64,000 bases of DNA from Synechococcus sp. CBW1107 (GTDB lineage Bacteria > Cyanobacteriota > Cyanobacteriia > PCC-6307 > Cyanobiaceae): positions 1,984,001 through 2,048,000 of the forward strand of contig NZ_CP064908.1 in the NCBI RefSeq assembly GCF_015841355.1. Direction: 5' to 3'. Below are positions 43,903 to 54,447 of the stretch, one piece after another. The notes under the pieces were generated by a model. It saw only the letters and a program-made list of their open reading frames with translations, did not search any database and was not told the DNA's origin. Positions within the stretch are counted from its first letter, which is position 1. Every line of letters starts with the position of its first letter. A program made the translations under genes and the position numbers.

Positions 43903-44400
43903 GTGAGCCAGGTTCTGGTCCTGAATGCGTCCTATGAGCCTCTGAACATCACCAGCTGGCGTCGGGCCACGGTGATGCTGCTCAAAGGCAAAGCCGAAGG
44001 TCTTGAGCACGACCCGAAGCATCCCATCCGTGGCGAGATGCTGCTGCCATCGGTGATCCGTCTGCGCCAGTTCGTGCGGGTGCCCTTCAAGCAACTGCCG
44101 CTGACCCGCCGCAATGTCTTCCAGCGTGACGGCCACAGCTGTCAGTACTGCGGCTACCAGGGTGAGCAGCTCTCCATCGACCACGTGATTCCCCGCAGCC
44201 GTGGCGGGACGGACACCTGGGAGAATGTCACCACAGCCTGCCTGCGCTGCAATGTGCGCAAGGGGAGCCGGACCCCCCGTGAAGCGGCCATGCCGCTGGC
44301 CCGGGTGCCGCGGAGGCCGGTGAGCACGCTCTACTTCGAGGCCACCCGCCACATCCGCTCAGGCCGCCAGGAGTGGGCCAAATACGTGATCGGGGCCTGA
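43903..44400 (+). CDS. HNH endonuclease, stand-alone
   Basis: A 165-residue HNH nuclease. CxxC pairs at 80/83 and 113/116 enclose the motif IDHVIPRSRGG with Asp93 and His94, a zinc-ribbon HNH fold. The N-terminal VLVLNASYEPLNITSWRRA is typical of a family found in cyanobacteria and actinobacteria. The GTG at 43903 is the chosen start. No restriction, phage or toxin partner is adjacent, so its biological role is unclear; DNA repair or recombination is possible. Confidence 0.9.
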   Translation: MSQVLVLNASYEPLNITSWRRATVMLLKGKAEGLEHDPKHPIRGEMLLPSVIRLRQFVRVPFKQLPLTRRNVFQRDGHSCQYCGYQGEQLSIDHVIPRSRGGTDTWENVTTACLRCNVRKGSRTPREAAMPLARVPRRPVSTLYFEATRHIRSGRQEWAKYVIGA

Positions 44401-44430
44401 GACAGGTCCTCGGGGGTCTTGGAGCGGGCC

Positions 44431-45534
44431 TCAGTCCGTGCCTGCGCCTTCTGCCACCAGCTGTTCCAGACGGGTCTTCTGCTCCGCTGCCACACAGGCG
44501 CCGATCACCTCGTTCAGCTGGCCCTGGAGCACCGGTTCCAGGGCGAAGTTGCGCCCCAGCCGGTGGTCGGTGACCCGGTTGTCCTTGGCGTTGTAGGTGC
44601 GGATCTTTTCGCTGCGCTCGCCGCTGCCCACCTGGGCTCGGCGGGCAGAACTCTCAGCGGCGGCGGCCTCTGCCAGCTCCCGCTCCAGCAGCTTGGCCCT
44701 CAGGATCTCCAGTGCCCGTTCACGGTTCTGGAGCTGCGATCGCTCCTGGGTGCAGAACACGCGGATGCCCGTCGGCTTGTGCAGCAGATCCACGGCCGTC
44801 TCCACCTTGTTGACGTTCTGGCCGCCCGCGCCTCCGGAGCGGGCGGTGCTGATGTCGAGATCGGCAGGATCGAGCTGGACTTCCACCGGATCCGCCTCGG
44901 GCATCACCGCCACGGTCGCCGTGGAGGTGTGCACCCGCCCCTGGGACTCCGTGGCGGGCACCCGCTGGACCCGGTGCACCCCCGCCTCGTACTTGAGCTG
45001 GCTGTAGACGCCGTCGCCGCGGATGGCCAGGATCAGCTCCTTGAAACCGCCCAGGTCGGATTCCGAGGCACTCAGAGGCTGCACGCTCCAACCCATGGTC
45101 TGTGCGAACCGCTCGTACATCCTGGCCAGATCGCCCGCCCACAGAGCCGCTTCATCACCCCCGGTGCCGGCGCGGATCTCCAGCATCACGCTGCGCTCAT
45201 CGCGGGGATCACTGGGGAGCAGGGCGAGGGTGAGCTGATGCTCGAGCCCGTCGAGCTGGCTTCCCAGCTCCCTGAGTTCCTCCTGAATCAGGGCCTCCAT
45301 CTCGGGCTCCCCCTTGCTTTGGCGGGCCAGTTGCTGAGCATCCCTCAGTTGCCGCTGCAGGCTCTGCCAGTGACCGAGGCCCGTGGCCAGCGGCTCGAGC
45401 CGGGCCCGTTCCTTGGAGAGGCGGCGCAATTCCGAAGGGTCGGCCGCCACGGCGGGGTCGGCCAGCTGACGCTCCAGCGCGTGGAAGGTGCGATCGGCGG
45501 CCTCGAGTCGCTCACGCAGCAGGGATGGATCCAT
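44431..45534 (-). CDS. prfA: Peptide chain release factor 1
   Basis: RF1 terminates translation at UAG and UAA. The 367-residue protein has the PxT tripeptide as PAT (193-195) and the GGQ loop at 237-239. The ATG at 45534 gives the standard [11 protein letters not shown] start. It is the last gene of the ribosomal string, 72 bp after rpmE. prfB lies 37 kb away in the same window and differs in its tripeptide (SPF). Confidence 0.97.
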   Translation of the reverse strand: MDPSLLRERLEAADRTFHALERQLADPAVAADPSELRRLSKERARLEPLATGLGHWQSLQRQLRDAQQLARQSKGEPEMEALIQEELRELGSQLDGLEHQLTLALLPSDPRDERSVMLEIRAGTGGDEAALWAGDLARMYERFAQTMGWSVQPLSASESDLGGFKELILAIRGDGVYSQLKYEAGVHRVQRVPATESQGRVHTSTATVAVMPEADPVEVQLDPADLDISTARSGGAGGQNVNKVETAVDLLHKPTGIRVFCTQERSQLQNRERALEILRAKLLERELAEAAAAESSARRAQVGSGERSEKIRTYNAKDNRVTDHRLGRNFALEPVLQGQLNEVIGACVAAEQKTRLEQLVAEGAGTD

Positions 45535-45606
45535 GGGGACGGGTGGGCTGACAGCACAAAGCCGGACGCCCACGGGCGTCCGGCCTCCAGAACAAACCTG
45601 AAGGGA

Positions 45607-45879
45607 TCAGGCCTGGGCCTCAACCTCGGGTTTGGCCTCTTTGTCCCCGGCCTTGGTGGTGGCGCTGTCGGCGCTGCCCATGCCGTACTTGCGCATGAAG
45701 CGGTCCACACGGCCCTCGGTGTCGAGGATTTTCTGGGTACCGGTGTAGAAGGGATGGTTGCCACTCCACACGTCCACGTGCAGCTCGGGCTGGGTGGAGC
45801 CGGTGGTCATCACCACCTCTCCGTTGCAGATCACCTTGGCATCGGGATACCAGGTGGGATGGATGTCGGCCTTGGGCAT
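45607..45879 (-). CDS. rpmE: Ribosomal protein bL31
   Basis: A 90-residue 50S protein. It starts MPKADIHPTWYPDAKVICNG and keeps the SGNHPFYTGTQKILDTEGRVDRF region. The single Cys near residue 18 shows that it is the zinc-free (C-minus) form. The C-terminal tail is Lys/Glu/Ala-rich. It is 32 bp after rpsI. Confidence 0.95.
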   Translation of the reverse strand: MPKADIHPTWYPDAKVICNGEVVMTTGSTQPELHVDVWSGNHPFYTGTQKILDTEGRVDRFMRKYGMGSADSATTKAGDKEAKPEVEAQA

Positions 45880-45911
45880 GGCTGGAATGGGCTGAATACG
45901 GAAGGGAAGGA

Positions 45912-46319
45912 TCAGCGCTTGGAGAACTGGGGCGCTTTACGGGCTTTCTTCAGGCCGTACTTGCGGCGTTCCTTGGCCCGGGGATCACGGCTGAGGTGCC
46001 CTTCGGTCTTGAGCGGCTTGCGGTTGTCAGGCGAGAGCTCACAGAGCGCGCGGGCAGCACCCTGTTTGATGGCATCGGCCTGACCGTTGAGACCACCGCC
46101 CTTGACGTTGACCAGCAGGTCGTACTCGGCGGAGAGGCCCAGGGTGTCCAGGGGCGCTTTCACGGCGCTCAGGTAACTGGGGTTGTAGTTGAGGTAGTTG
46201 TCGCCGGGGCGGCCGTTGATGGTGATGGATCCCGTGCCTGGGACGACACGCACGCGGGCGACGGCCGTTTTGCGGCGGCCCGTTCCCCAGTAGACGACAC
46301 GGTTGGAAGCGGTGCTCAT
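45912..46319 (-). CDS. rpsI: Ribosomal protein uS9
   Basis: A 135-residue 30S protein with [19 protein letters not shown] at the N-terminus and the terminal FSKR that reaches the P site tRNA. It overlaps rplM by 4 bp (ATGA), the usual L13-S9 coupling. Confidence 0.97.
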   Translation of the reverse strand: MSTASNRVVYWGTGRRKTAVARVRVVPGTGSITINGRPGDNYLNYNPSYLSAVKAPLDTLGLSAEYDLLVNVKGGGLNGQADAIKQGAARALCELSPDNRKPLKTEGHLSRDPRAKERRKYGLKKARKAPQFSKR

Positions 46320-46768
46320 TGTGCGGAGGCGGAAGGATCGAGAGCCAGGATCTGGGGCTGCTGAGCGGCGTGGGGGTGCTCGGCGCCCTTGTACACCTTC
46401 AGCTTGCGGAACAACTGACGGCCGAGGGCGTTGTGGGGAAGCATGCCCTTGATGGCCTTCTCGACGATCCGCTCGGGCAGGCGAGCCTGCAGGGCCTCGA
46501 AGGTTTCGGTTTTCATGCCGCCTGGACGGCCGGAATGACGGCGGTAGATCTTCTGGCTGGCCTTGTTGCCGCTGATGCGGATCTTGTCGGCGTTGATGAT
46601 GACCACGAAGTCACCGGTGTCCAGGTGCGGCGTGAAGGTGGGCTTGTTCTTGCCACGCAGCACACTGGCCACCTCGCTGGCCAGACGGCCGAGGGTCTGA
46701 TTCTCAGCGTCCACCAGGAACCACTGGCGGTCGAGGGAATCGAGAGAGGGAACGGAGGTCTTGTTCAT
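46316..46768 (-). CDS. rplM: Ribosomal protein uL13
   Basis: A 150-residue 50S protein with [19 protein letters not shown] and [12 protein letters not shown]. It heads the rplM-rpsI-rpmE-prfA part and is separated from truA by a 193-bp region with a strong hairpin, which may mark an internal promoter or leader. Confidence 0.97.
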   Translation of the reverse strand: MNKTSVPSLDSLDRQWFLVDAENQTLGRLASEVASVLRGKNKPTFTPHLDTGDFVVIINADKIRISGNKASQKIYRRHSGRPGGMKTETFEALQARLPERIVEKAIKGMLPHNALGRQLFRKLKVYKGAEHPHAAQQPQILALDPSASAQ

Positions 46769-46961
46769 CGCACCGGCGGGCCGGATCGGAGTAAGGCACC
46801 ATCCGGAGGGATGGGGCTGGACATGGGGCGGTACGGCCGCATCGATGGGAAGATCCCAACGGAACGACGCGCAATTCCTGAGCCTAACCTTTGACCCATC
46901 GGCCCGTCTCCGGGAGTCCGCTGGATGGATGATCCAGCGGCGAACACGCCATGACGCTGGG
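46769..46961 (-). promoter_or_regulatory. truA-rplM spacer with two hairpins
   Basis: The spacer holds a perfect 9-bp stem, CCGCTGGAT (46918-46926) and ATCCAGCGG (46932-46940), around a 5-nt loop. A second, shorter one (ACGCTG/CAGCGT, 46954-46970) overlaps the truA stop. No T-run follows. It could be a partial terminator, an RNA-stability element or an rplM leader. Confidence 0.6.
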
Positions 46962-47834
46962 TTACAGCGTGGGCGGGCTCAGGGTAGGAAGCTCAGGCGG
47001 GTCCTGGCATTCCAGCCAGTGCCGCGGTTGGCCATCATACCAGGCGGACAGCGGGAAGGGAGCTGAGGGATAGCCCACCCTCAGCAGGCAAAGCCCCTGG
47101 GCCGGGGCCGCTTCCTTCACCTCCGAGCGGGCCCGCTGCTGCCAGCGCCGCTCGAAGCCGGCGAGGCTCAGCTGGCCTTCACCCACCGCCACCAGCTGAC
47201 CCATGATCAGGCGCACCATCCCGTAGAGAAATCCGCTCGCCTGGATCTCGGCCACCACCAGGTCGCCATGGCGCTCCAGGCTCACGGCCTGCACCTTGGT
47301 GCGGGCGTGGGGGCGGCGGCTGCCGGCCCGCTGGAAGGCACTGAAATCATGGAAGCCCAGTAACCCGCGCAGGGCCGTGGCCATGGCGCGTTCATCGAGG
47401 CGCCGTCGGTAGCGGTGCCAGCTCCAGGGGGCGAGAAACAGGTTGGGTCTGCGGCCGTTGTAGAGCGTGTATCGATAGCGGCGGTAGCTGGCGGAGAAGC
47501 AGGCGTGCCAGGTGCCGGGAACGGCGGCGGCGGCCCTCACCCTGATCGAGGCCGGGAGGCGGCCGTTGAGGGCCGCTGCCCAGCGCTGGGGGGGAATCGG
47601 TCCGCTGGCCTCGAAATGCACCACCTGGCCGGCCGCGTGGACTCCGCTGTCGGTGCGGCCTGCGGCCATGACCTTCAGGGGGCGGTGCGGCTCCAGCGTG
47701 GCCAGGGCCCGCTCCAGGGTCTCCTGCACGCTGGGCTGATGGGGCTGGCGTTGCCAGCCACAAAACGAAGAACCCTCGTACTGCAGACAGAGGGCGATCC
47801 TCTGGACCGGTCTCTGCCTGCTGGACGAGGGCAA
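46962..47834 (-). CDS. truA: tRNA pseudouridine synthase A
   Basis: Modifies positions 38-40 of tRNA anticodon arms. The 290-residue protein has the catalytic Asp in [11 protein letters not shown] and the start region [20 protein letters not shown]. The TTG at 47834 is the first usable start; the gene lies 20 bp after rplQ. truA after rplQ is a common order. Confidence 0.95.
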   Translation of the reverse strand: MPSSSRQRPVQRIALCLQYEGSSFCGWQRQPHQPSVQETLERALATLEPHRPLKVMAAGRTDSGVHAAGQVVHFEASGPIPPQRWAAALNGRLPASIRVRAAAAVPGTWHACFSASYRRYRYTLYNGRRPNLFLAPWSWHRYRRRLDERAMATALRGLLGFHDFSAFQRAGSRRPHARTKVQAVSLERHGDLVVAEIQASGFLYGMVRLIMGQLVAVGEGQLSLAGFERRWQQRARSEVKEAAPAQGLCLLRVGYPSAPFPLSAWYDGQPRHWLECQDPPELPTLSPPTL

Positions 47835-47854
47835 GGTGGTGTCGACGTGGGTCG

Positions 47855-48205
47855 TCAGACCAGCTCGATGATGGCCATCTCGGCATTGTCACCCCGGCGG
47901 GGGACGGTGCGGATGATGCGGGTGTAACCCCCGTTGCGCTCGCCGTAGCGCTCCTGGGCCTTGTCGAACAGCGAGTGCACCAGCTGCTTGTCGAAGATGT
48001 AGCCGATGGCGCGACGGCGGGCCGCCAGGCTGCCGTCCTTGGCCAGGGTGATCATCCGCTCGGCCTCATTACGCAGGGCCTTGGCGCGGGTCTTGGTGGT
48101 CGTGACGCGGCCCTCGCGGATCAACTGGGTGGTGAGTCCACGCAGGAGAGCCTTGCGTTGGTCGGCGGGTCGTCCGAGCAGAGGGACGCGGCACTGGTGT
48201 CGCAT
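47855..48205 (-). CDS. rplQ: Ribosomal protein bL17
   Basis: A 116-residue 50S protein with [29 protein letters not shown] and the C-terminal GGYTRI region. It is 44 bp after rpoA, as in the alpha operon. Confidence 0.97.
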   Translation of the reverse strand: MRHQCRVPLLGRPADQRKALLRGLTTQLIREGRVTTTKTRAKALRNEAERMITLAKDGSLAARRRAIGYIFDKQLVHSLFDKAQERYGERNGGYTRIIRTVPRRGDNAEMAIIELV

Positions 48206-48249
48206 GGTTCCGGGAGATGGAAAAAGGGATGGTGAGGAAACGGTGCCGC

Positions 48250-49188
48250 TCAGGCGGTGGTGCGGCTCTGGGGCAGGGAGATGCCGATGCGCTCCAGGGC
48301 TTCGATCACCTCATCGGCTGATTTCGAGCCGAAGTTCTTGATCTCGAGGAGATCTTCGTAACTGAAGCCCATCAGGTCGGAGACTGAATTGACCTGGGCC
48401 CTCTTCAGGCAGTTGTAGGCCCGAACAGAGAGATTCAGCTCCTCCAGGGGGATCTGGCTCTCAGCCGAGGGTTCGGGTTCCAGGCCCGGCTCTTCGACCA
48501 TGGTCAGGCTGGCCAGAGGCTGGAAGAGCTGGATCAGCTGATTCGCGGCCTGGGCCATGGCGTCGTCGGGTGTGATCGAGCCACTGGTGACGATCTCCAG
48601 ACGCAGGCGTTCACGGGCTGACCCACCTTCGCCCACGGCCGTTTCATCGACGGTGTAGTTCACCCGGCGAACGGGCATGAACACAGCATCGATCTGGAGC
48701 AGATCGATGGCGCTGGTGTCTTCGTGATGACGGTCCACCGGCCGATAGCCGACACCCCGCTCCACATGAACCTCAAGCTCCAGGGAGTGTCCTTCAGCCA
48801 CGGTGGCGATCGGGCGATCGAAATCGATCACCTGGACCTGAGAGGAGAACTGAAGGTCGGCGGCGGTGACGCTGGCAGGACCGTTCACGATCAGCCGGCC
48901 GATCTCCAGATCACGGTTACGGCTGTTGACGACGACTTCCTTGCAGTTCAGGAGAATGTCGAGGACGTCTTCGCGCACACCCGGGATGGTGGCGTATTCA
49001 TGGTTCACGCCGGCGATGCGCACCGCTGTGATGGCACTGCCCTCCATGCCGCCCATCAGCACCCTGCGCAGGGCGTTGCCGAGGGTGATGGCCTGACCGC
49101 GGTCCAGAGGCCCGATCACGAACACACCGGTCTGGGAGCGGTCGTCGGCGATGTGATGCTCGACCCGATCGATCTGATACTGATGCAC
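48250..49188 (-). CDS. rpoA: RNA polymerase alpha subunit
   Basis: A 312-residue core RNAP subunit. The N-terminal domain (assembly) is followed by an alpha-CTD starting at about residue 240 ([22 protein letters not shown]), which contacts UP elements and activators. It is between rpsK and rplQ, the standard alpha operon position. Confidence 0.98.
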   Translation of the reverse strand: MHQYQIDRVEHHIADDRSQTGVFVIGPLDRGQAITLGNALRRVLMGGMEGSAITAVRIAGVNHEYATIPGVREDVLDILLNCKEVVVNSRNRDLEIGRLIVNGPASVTAADLQFSSQVQVIDFDRPIATVAEGHSLELEVHVERGVGYRPVDRHHEDTSAIDLLQIDAVFMPVRRVNYTVDETAVGEGGSARERLRLEIVTSGSITPDDAMAQAANQLIQLFQPLASLTMVEEPGLEPEPSAESQIPLEELNLSVRAYNCLKRAQVNSVSDLMGFSYEDLLEIKNFGSKSADEVIEALERIGISLPQSRTTA

Positions 49189-49238
49189 GGCCTGATGGTG
49201 GTGAAGAGGAACGCCGAGGAGCGGCTGGAAACGGATGC

Positions 49239-49631
49239 TCAGACCCGGCGGCGCTTGGAGCGGCGGCAGCCGTTGTGGGGCAGGGGGGTGACATCGCGGA
49301 TCAGGGTGATCTCGAGGCCGGCCACCTGCAGGGCCCGGATAGCGGTTTCACGGCCCGATCCAGGACCGCGCACCAGCACCTCGATCTGACGCATTCCCTG
49401 CTCCAGGGCCCGGCGGCCGGCGGCTTCAGCGGCGGTCTGGGCGGCGAAGGGGGTGCCCTTGCGAGCTCCCTTGAAGCCGCTGGCGCCGGCCGACGACCAG
49501 GAGATCACCTCACCGGCCGTGTCGGTGATCGACACGATGGTGTTGTTGAAGGTGCTCTGGATGTGTGCCACACCGTTGGGCACATTGCGCTTGGTTTTCT
49601 TCGCGCCGGTTTTCTTGGCTGGCTTCGCCAT
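49239..49631 (-). CDS. rpsK: Ribosomal protein uS11
   Basis: A 130-residue 30S platform protein. The Lys-rich N-terminus ([15 protein letters not shown]) is followed by [18 protein letters not shown] and ends in [10 protein letters not shown]. Confidence 0.97.
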   Translation of the reverse strand: MAKPAKKTGAKKTKRNVPNGVAHIQSTFNNTIVSITDTAGEVISWSSAGASGFKGARKGTPFAAQTAAEAAGRRALEQGMRQIEVLVRGPGSGRETAIRALQVAGLEITLIRDVTPLPHNGCRRSKRRRV

Positions 49632-49698
49632 GGACGGGGGCCTGGTGGGGTGGAGGGATGGTGGGGCTGAGCGGCGGAGACGGGCTCAGGCGGGCGGA

Positions 49699-50064
49699 TT
49701 ACTTCTTCTTGCCGGCCACGGTCTTGCGGGCGCCGCGGCGGGTACGGGCATTGGTGCGGGTGCGTTGACCGCGCACGGGGAGACCCATGCGGTGGCGACG
49801 GCCTCTGAGGCAACCGATGTCCTGCAGGCGCTTGAGGGCCATGCCCTCCTGACGGCGCAGGTCGCCTTCAAGGGTGAAGGTTTCTGCCGCTGCCCGCAAT
49901 TTCTGGACATCACCGTCGTCGAGGTCCTTGACGCGGATGTCGGGGTTGACGCCGGCCTTGGCCAGGATCTTCTGGGCCCGGTTGAGCCCGATCCCATAGA
50001 CGTATGTGAGAGAAATCTCGACCCTCTTGTCGCGAGGGATATCGACACCGGCAATCCGAGCCAC
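49699..50064 (-). CDS. rpsM: Ribosomal protein uS13
   Basis: A 121-residue 30S head protein with [26 protein letters not shown] and the C-terminal basic [18 protein letters not shown], which reaches tRNA. It is 67 bp before rpsK. Confidence 0.97.
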   Translation of the reverse strand: MARIAGVDIPRDKRVEISLTYVYGIGLNRAQKILAKAGVNPDIRVKDLDDGDVQKLRAAAETFTLEGDLRRQEGMALKRLQDIGCLRGRRHRMGLPVRGQRTRTNARTRRGARKTVAGKKK

Positions 50065-50159
50065 GAAAAAAACGATTCAGTTGGGCAGAGGGAGCCCGGC
50101 CAGTGAGGGCAGGGCGGTGCGCCCCGAAGGGCACTGGGGGAGGACGAACGCTGGGCGGG

Positions 50160-50273
50160 TCAGCCCTGGCGTTGCTTGTGCTTGGGGTTGGTGCAGATCA
50201 CCATCACCCGGCCGTGGCGACGAATCACGCGGCACTTGTCGCACATCTTCTTGACTGAGGCACGCACCTTCAT
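50160..50273 (-). CDS. rpmJ: Ribosomal protein bL36
   Basis: A 37-residue 50S protein, [14 protein letters not shown]... The zinc ligands are CxxC then C and H near the end ([11 protein letters not shown]), the C-plus form. It lies 36 bp after adk; infA, which often sits here in other bacteria, is absent. Confidence 0.93.
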   Translation of the reverse strand: MKVRASVKKMCDKCRVIRRHGRVMVICTNPKHKQRQG

Positions 50274-50309
50274 GGGCGGTGGCTCTCCATTTTGCAAACA
50301 GCTAACGTA

Positions 50310-50867
50310 TCACAGGGCTTGACCAAGCTGGTCGCTGATCCTGCCTGCCACCGCCTCCACGGCCCCTTCCGCCTCGACCTCCCGGATCAGGCCCAGCTGG
50401 CGGTAGAAGGCGATCAGGGGTGCCGTCTGCTCTCGGTAGACCTCCAGGCGGTTGCGGATCACCGCTTCGTTGTCGTCGTCGCGTCCGCGGCTGAGCAGCC
50501 TCTGCAACAGGATGCCGTCGTCGAGCTCCAGCAGCACCACATGCTCGATCGGCTGGTTCAGCTCCTCGAGCAACTCAGCGAGGGCTTCAGCCTGGGCCAG
50601 GTTGCGCGGGAAGCCATCCAGCAACCAGCCGCCGTCGTGGCTGAGCAGGCGTGCCTTGACGATCGCCAGGACCAGGGCATCGCTCACCAGTTCGCCCCGG
50701 GCCATCACGGCCTTGGCCTGCGCCCCCAGCTCCGTGCCTGCCTGCACTTCGGCCCGCAACAAGTCGCCGGTCGAGAGGTGGAGAAGATCGCGCTCAGCGG
50801 CCAGCAGCTGGGCCTGGGTCCCTTTGCCGGCTCCGGGGGGGCCGAGGAAGAGAAGGCGGTCGGACAT
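50310..50867 (-). CDS. adk: Adenylate kinase
   Basis: A 185-residue nucleotide kinase that equilibrates ATP, ADP and AMP. The P-loop is LGPPGAGKGTQ near residue 8, followed by LSTGDLLRAE and GFPRNLAQAEAL. The short LID without a zinc insertion fits cyanobacterial type enzymes. It is 43 bp after secY. Confidence 0.96.
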   Translation of the reverse strand: MSDRLLFLGPPGAGKGTQAQLLAAERDLLHLSTGDLLRAEVQAGTELGAQAKAVMARGELVSDALVLAIVKARLLSHDGGWLLDGFPRNLAQAEALAELLEELNQPIEHVVLLELDDGILLQRLLSRGRDDDNEAVIRNRLEVYREQTAPLIAFYRQLGLIREVEAEGAVEAVAGRISDQLGQAL

Positions 50868-50910
50868 GGCGGGATGGGGTGACGGGGATGGGCGCGGCAG
50901 TGGGCTGGGG

Positions 50911-52227
50911 TTACTCCCGCACCATGCCTTCGTAGCGCTGGGAGATCACGTAGGTCTGCACCTGCTTGGCGGTGTCGATGGCAACGCCCACAAGGATCAG
51001 CAAGGAGGTGGCCCCCAGACCCTGGAAGGTGCGCACCTGGGTGGCGCCTTCCACGGCCGAGGGGATGATCGCCACCGCTCCGAGGAAGAGACCACCCAGC
51101 AGGGTGAGCCGGTTCTGCACCCCGCTCAGGTATTGGGCGGTGGCGGAGCCGGGCCTGACGCCGGGGATGGCCACGCCACCACGCTTGAGGTTGGTGGCGA
51201 TGTCGATCGGATTGATCGTGAGGGACGCGTAGAAGAGTGAAAACCCGCAGATCAGCGCGAAGAAGATCAGGGCGTAGAGCCAGGGAGTGCTGCTGTTCGG
51301 GTTGAGGTAGCCGGACAGCTGGATCAGCCAGGGGGCCCTGGTGATGTTGGCAATCGTCAGGGGCAGGAAGACCACGGCCGAAGCGAAGATGATCGGCATC
51401 ACGCCGCCGGCGTTGAGCTTGAGCGGGAGGTAGCTCTGGCGGCTGGCGAGGCTGGCCTGCCCCACCTGTCGCTTGGCACTGACGATCGGGATGCGCCGGC
51501 TGCCCTCCTGCACGAAAATGATGCCCACGATCGTGACCAGGAAGATCAGCACCAGCACCACGATTCCACCGATGGTGGCCCGATCCCCGCTTTCGGCCAG
51601 CTTCACTGTGGAGCCGAGCGCCCTGGGAAGGGTGGCCACGATGTTCACGAAGATCACCAGGGAGGCTCCTTGGCCGATCCCCCGCTCGGTGATCACCTCA
51701 CTGATCCACATCACCACCATCGCGCCGGTGACCAGCGCCAGGGTGGTCTGGATCACGAACACCGGCACGGGAATCCCTGGGAGGGCGTACTGGCGAAGGA
51801 TCAGTGCGAAAACGGTGCTTTGCAGCAGACCCCAGCCCAGGGCCACGTAGCGGGTGATCTGGGCGATCTTGCGCCGACCGGCTTCCCCTTCGTTCTTCTG
51901 GAGGTCCTCCAGCTGGGGCAGGGCCGCGGTGAGCAGCTGAAGGATGATCGATGCGTTGATGAACGGCAGGATCCCCAGAGCGAACACCCCGAGGGTGGAG
52001 ATGCCACCGCCGGTGAAGATGTCCAGGAAACCGATCAGCTGGCCGCCCTGCTGGATGAACTGCTGGAAGGCCACCCGATCGATGCCAGGCACGGGGATGT
52101 AGATCCCCAGACGCACCAGCAGCAGCAGGCCGAGGGTGGTGAGAACCCGATCCCTCAGTCCTTTGGACTGGATCACCTGGGTGATGATTTCCGCGGCACT
52201 GGGGTTACGGCCCCGGCTGACGAGCAT
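50911..52227 (-). CDS. secY: Protein translocase subunit SecY
   Basis: The channel subunit of the Sec translocon, 438 residues, with ten expected transmembrane helices. The N-terminal GIYIPVPGID and the plug region, RKIAQITRY, and GGVMPIIFASAV are typical. It lies between rplO and adk, as in the spc operon. Cyanobacteria use it in both plasma and thylakoid membranes. Confidence 0.97.
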   Translation of the reverse strand: MLVSRGRNPSAAEIITQVIQSKGLRDRVLTTLGLLLLVRLGIYIPVPGIDRVAFQQFIQQGGQLIGFLDIFTGGGISTLGVFALGILPFINASIILQLLTAALPQLEDLQKNEGEAGRRKIAQITRYVALGWGLLQSTVFALILRQYALPGIPVPVFVIQTTLALVTGAMVVMWISEVITERGIGQGASLVIFVNIVATLPRALGSTVKLAESGDRATIGGIVVLVLIFLVTIVGIIFVQEGSRRIPIVSAKRQVGQASLASRQSYLPLKLNAGGVMPIIFASAVVFLPLTIANITRAPWLIQLSGYLNPNSSTPWLYALIFFALICGFSLFYASLTINPIDIATNLKRGGVAIPGVRPGSATAQYLSGVQNRLTLLGGLFLGAVAIIPSAVEGATQVRTFQGLGATSLLILVGVAIDTAKQVQTYVISQRYEGMVRE

Positions 52228-52360
52228 GGTGAGAAGGGACGAGGGACGGACTGGCGGGGAAGGGGCAACGACGGCAAAGCCGCCTGCGCATCCGAAGAAC
52301 GGCGGCAGACGGCTGGTTGCCTGGCGGATCCCTGAAGGACAGGGGTCAGGCCTTGGCCGA

Positions 52361-52813
52361 TCAGTCGATCAGCTCGCAGGTGCCACCGGCCGCCTCGATC
52401 TTGGCGCGGGCCGAGGCGGTGAAGGCGGCCGCTTCGACGCTGAGCTTGACGCTCAGGTCACCGCTGCCGAGGATCTTCAAGGGGTGCTTGGGGCTGGTGA
52501 CCAGGCCGGCGTCCACCAGGGAGTCGAGGGTGACGGTGCTCCCGGCCTCGAGTCCGTCCAACCGGCCCACGTTCAGCACGGTGAAGTGCTTGGGGTTGAC
52601 CAGGGGAAAATGCTTGAGCTTGGGAAGGCGCCGGTACAGAGGCATCTGACCGCCCTCGAAGCCCGGGCGGGTGGGGCGGCCCGAGCGGGACTTCTGGCCG
52701 CGCATGCCGAAGCCGCAGCTGGCGCCCTGGCCGGCTGCGATGCCGCGGCCTTTGCGCAGTTTGCGGCGCCTGGCACCGGTCTGGGGGGTGAGGGTGCTGA
52801 GAGAGAGGGTCAT
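52361..52813 (-). CDS. rplO: Ribosomal protein uL15
   Basis: A 150-residue 50S protein with the Gly/Lys/Arg-rich [24 protein letters not shown] and [17 protein letters not shown]. rpmD (L30), which precedes it in many bacteria, is absent, as usual in cyanobacteria. It is 5 bp after rpsE. Confidence 0.97.
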   Translation of the reverse strand: MTLSLSTLTPQTGARRRKLRKGRGIAAGQGASCGFGMRGQKSRSGRPTRPGFEGGQMPLYRRLPKLKHFPLVNPKHFTVLNVGRLDGLEAGSTVTLDSLVDAGLVTSPKHPLKILGSGDLSVKLSVEAAAFTASARAKIEAAGGTCELID

Positions 52814-52818
52814 GGGGC

Positions 52819-53481
52819 TCAGGAGTAGATCTGCTCGAGGGAGATGCCCCGTTCCTTGGCCGTCTCCTTGTGGGTGCGCAGAGACTGCAGCGCCTGAATT
52901 GTGGCGCGGGCATTGTTGAGGGGGGTCTTGCTGCCGAGGCGCTTGGCCAGCACGTTCTTGATCCCGGCCAGCTCCAGCACCGTCCGGATCGACCCGCCCG
53001 CGATCACTCCTGTACCAGGAGCCGCCGGGCGCATCAGGATGCTGGCGGCACCGTCGACACCGCGGCCGTCGGTGGGGATGGAGCTGGTACGGGTCAGGGG
53101 CACCTTGACCAGGTGCTTCTTGCCATCGGCCACGCCCTTGCGGACGGCACCGATCACATCACCGGCCTTGCCAACGCCCACACCCACCTGGCCGCGTTCG
53201 TTGCCGACCACGACGATGGCGCGGAAGCTCATCTTCTTGCCGCCTTTGACGGTCTTGGAGACGCGGCGGATCTGGACCACCCGCTCCTGCCATTCGGAGT
53301 CGCGCTCCTGGCCGCGGCGGCTGTCGCCCCGCCGTCCACCGCCGGCGCCGCGGCGGTCACCACCGCTGCCCCCGCGGTTGCCGCCGCCCCGGCGCTCCTG
53401 CTGGCCTTCCGCCGCGGCAGGAACACCGACGGCCGCGGAGGGCACGTCGCTGGATCTGGTCTGTTCGTTGGTTTCGGTCAT
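52819..53481 (-). CDS. rpsE: Ribosomal protein uS5 with Gly/Arg-rich N-terminal extension
   Basis: A 220-residue 30S protein. The conserved S5 fold starts near residue 66 ([18 protein letters not shown]) and ends with the GISLEQIYS tail. The first 60 residues are an extra Gly/Arg/Asp-rich stretch ([20 protein letters not shown], then more of the kind), unlike the short E. coli N-terminus. The ATG at 53481 begins [10 protein letters not shown]; a longer frame upstream would run into rplR. Confidence 0.95.
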   Translation of the reverse strand: MTETNEQTRSSDVPSAAVGVPAAAEGQQERRGGGNRGGSGGDRRGAGGGRRGDSRRGQERDSEWQERVVQIRRVSKTVKGGKKMSFRAIVVVGNERGQVGVGVGKAGDVIGAVRKGVADGKKHLVKVPLTRTSSIPTDGRGVDGAASILMRPAAPGTGVIAGGSIRTVLELAGIKNVLAKRLGSKTPLNNARATIQALQSLRTHKETAKERGISLEQIYS

Positions 53482-53494
53482 GGTTGGAGGCGGT

Positions 53495-53860
53495 TCAGAA
53501 CTGAAGGCCCGCTTCCCGGGCGGCATCGGCGAGGGCCTTCACCCGGCCGTGGTACAGATTGCCACCGCGGTCGAAGACCACCTGCTGGATGCCCTTGGCG
53601 ATGGCACGGGTGGCCAGCAGCTGACCAACGGCGACGGAGGCGTCACAGCAGGCGCTGGACTCGAGGCTGCTGCGCAGATCCTTGTCGAGGGTCGATGCCG
53701 CACAGAGTGTGGTCTGGGCCGCGTCGTCGATGACCTGGGCGTAGATGTGGTTGTTGGAGCGGAACACGGCCAGCCGGGGACGGTCGGAGGTTCCGTTGAG
53801 ATGGCGACGCAGACGGCGGTGACGCTTCTGGGTCTGCTGTTTTCTGGAAAGGGTGGACAT
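53495..53860 (-). CDS. rplR: Ribosomal protein uL18
   Basis: A 121-residue 5S rRNA-binding protein with [21 protein letters not shown] and [20 protein letters not shown]. It is 13 bp before rpsE and 32 bp after rplF. Confidence 0.97.
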   Translation of the reverse strand: MSTLSRKQQTQKRHRRLRRHLNGTSDRPRLAVFRSNNHIYAQVIDDAAQTTLCAASTLDKDLRSSLESSACCDASVAVGQLLATRAIAKGIQQVVFDRGGNLYHGRVKALADAAREAGLQF

Positions 53861-53892
53861 GGCAGTACAGGGTGGGAACGCTCAGGCAGGCC

Positions 53893-54432
53893 TCATTTCT
53901 TACCGGTCTTGCCGGCCTTGCGCAGGATGCGCTCGCCCGCGTACTTGATGCCCTTGCCCTTGTAGGGCTCGGGCGGGCGGATGGCGCGGATCTTGGCGGC
54001 TTCGTTGCCCACCAGCTCCTTGTCGGCCCCGGACACCATCACCTGGGTGGTGCCTTCGACCGTGAAGCTGACGCCCTCGGGAGGGTTGACCTCCACGGGG
54101 TGGCTGTAGCCGGCGCTGACCACGAGCTTGCGGCCCTGGACCTGGGCGCGGTAGCCCACGCCGATGATCTCGAGCTTACGGGTGAAGCCCTGGCTCACAC
54201 CCTCGACCATGTTGGCGACGAGGGTGCGGCAGAGGCCATGGCGCTCCCGGGAACGGCGGCTTCCGTTGGAGGGGGTGACCAGCAGGGTGTTCTCCTGCTG
54301 GCTGACCACCACGCCATCGGGCAGGGTGCGGCTGAGCTCACCCTTGGGACCTTTGACCGTGACCGCCAGACCGGCCAAGGTGACGTTCACCTTGTCGGGA
54401 ATGGGTATCGGTGCTTTACCAATGCGAGACAT
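53893..54432 (-). CDS. rplF: Ribosomal protein uL6
   Basis: A 179-residue 50S protein with [17 protein letters not shown] and the C-terminal [16 protein letters not shown] motif that binds the sarcin-ricin region. Confidence 0.97.
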   Translation of the reverse strand: MSRIGKAPIPIPDKVNVTLAGLAVTVKGPKGELSRTLPDGVVVSQQENTLLVTPSNGSRRSRERHGLCRTLVANMVEGVSQGFTRKLEIIGVGYRAQVQGRKLVVSAGYSHPVEVNPPEGVSFTVEGTTQVMVSGADKELVGNEAAKIRAIRPPEPYKGKGIKYAGERILRKAGKTGKK

Positions 54433-54447
54433 GGATCGACTCCCTGA

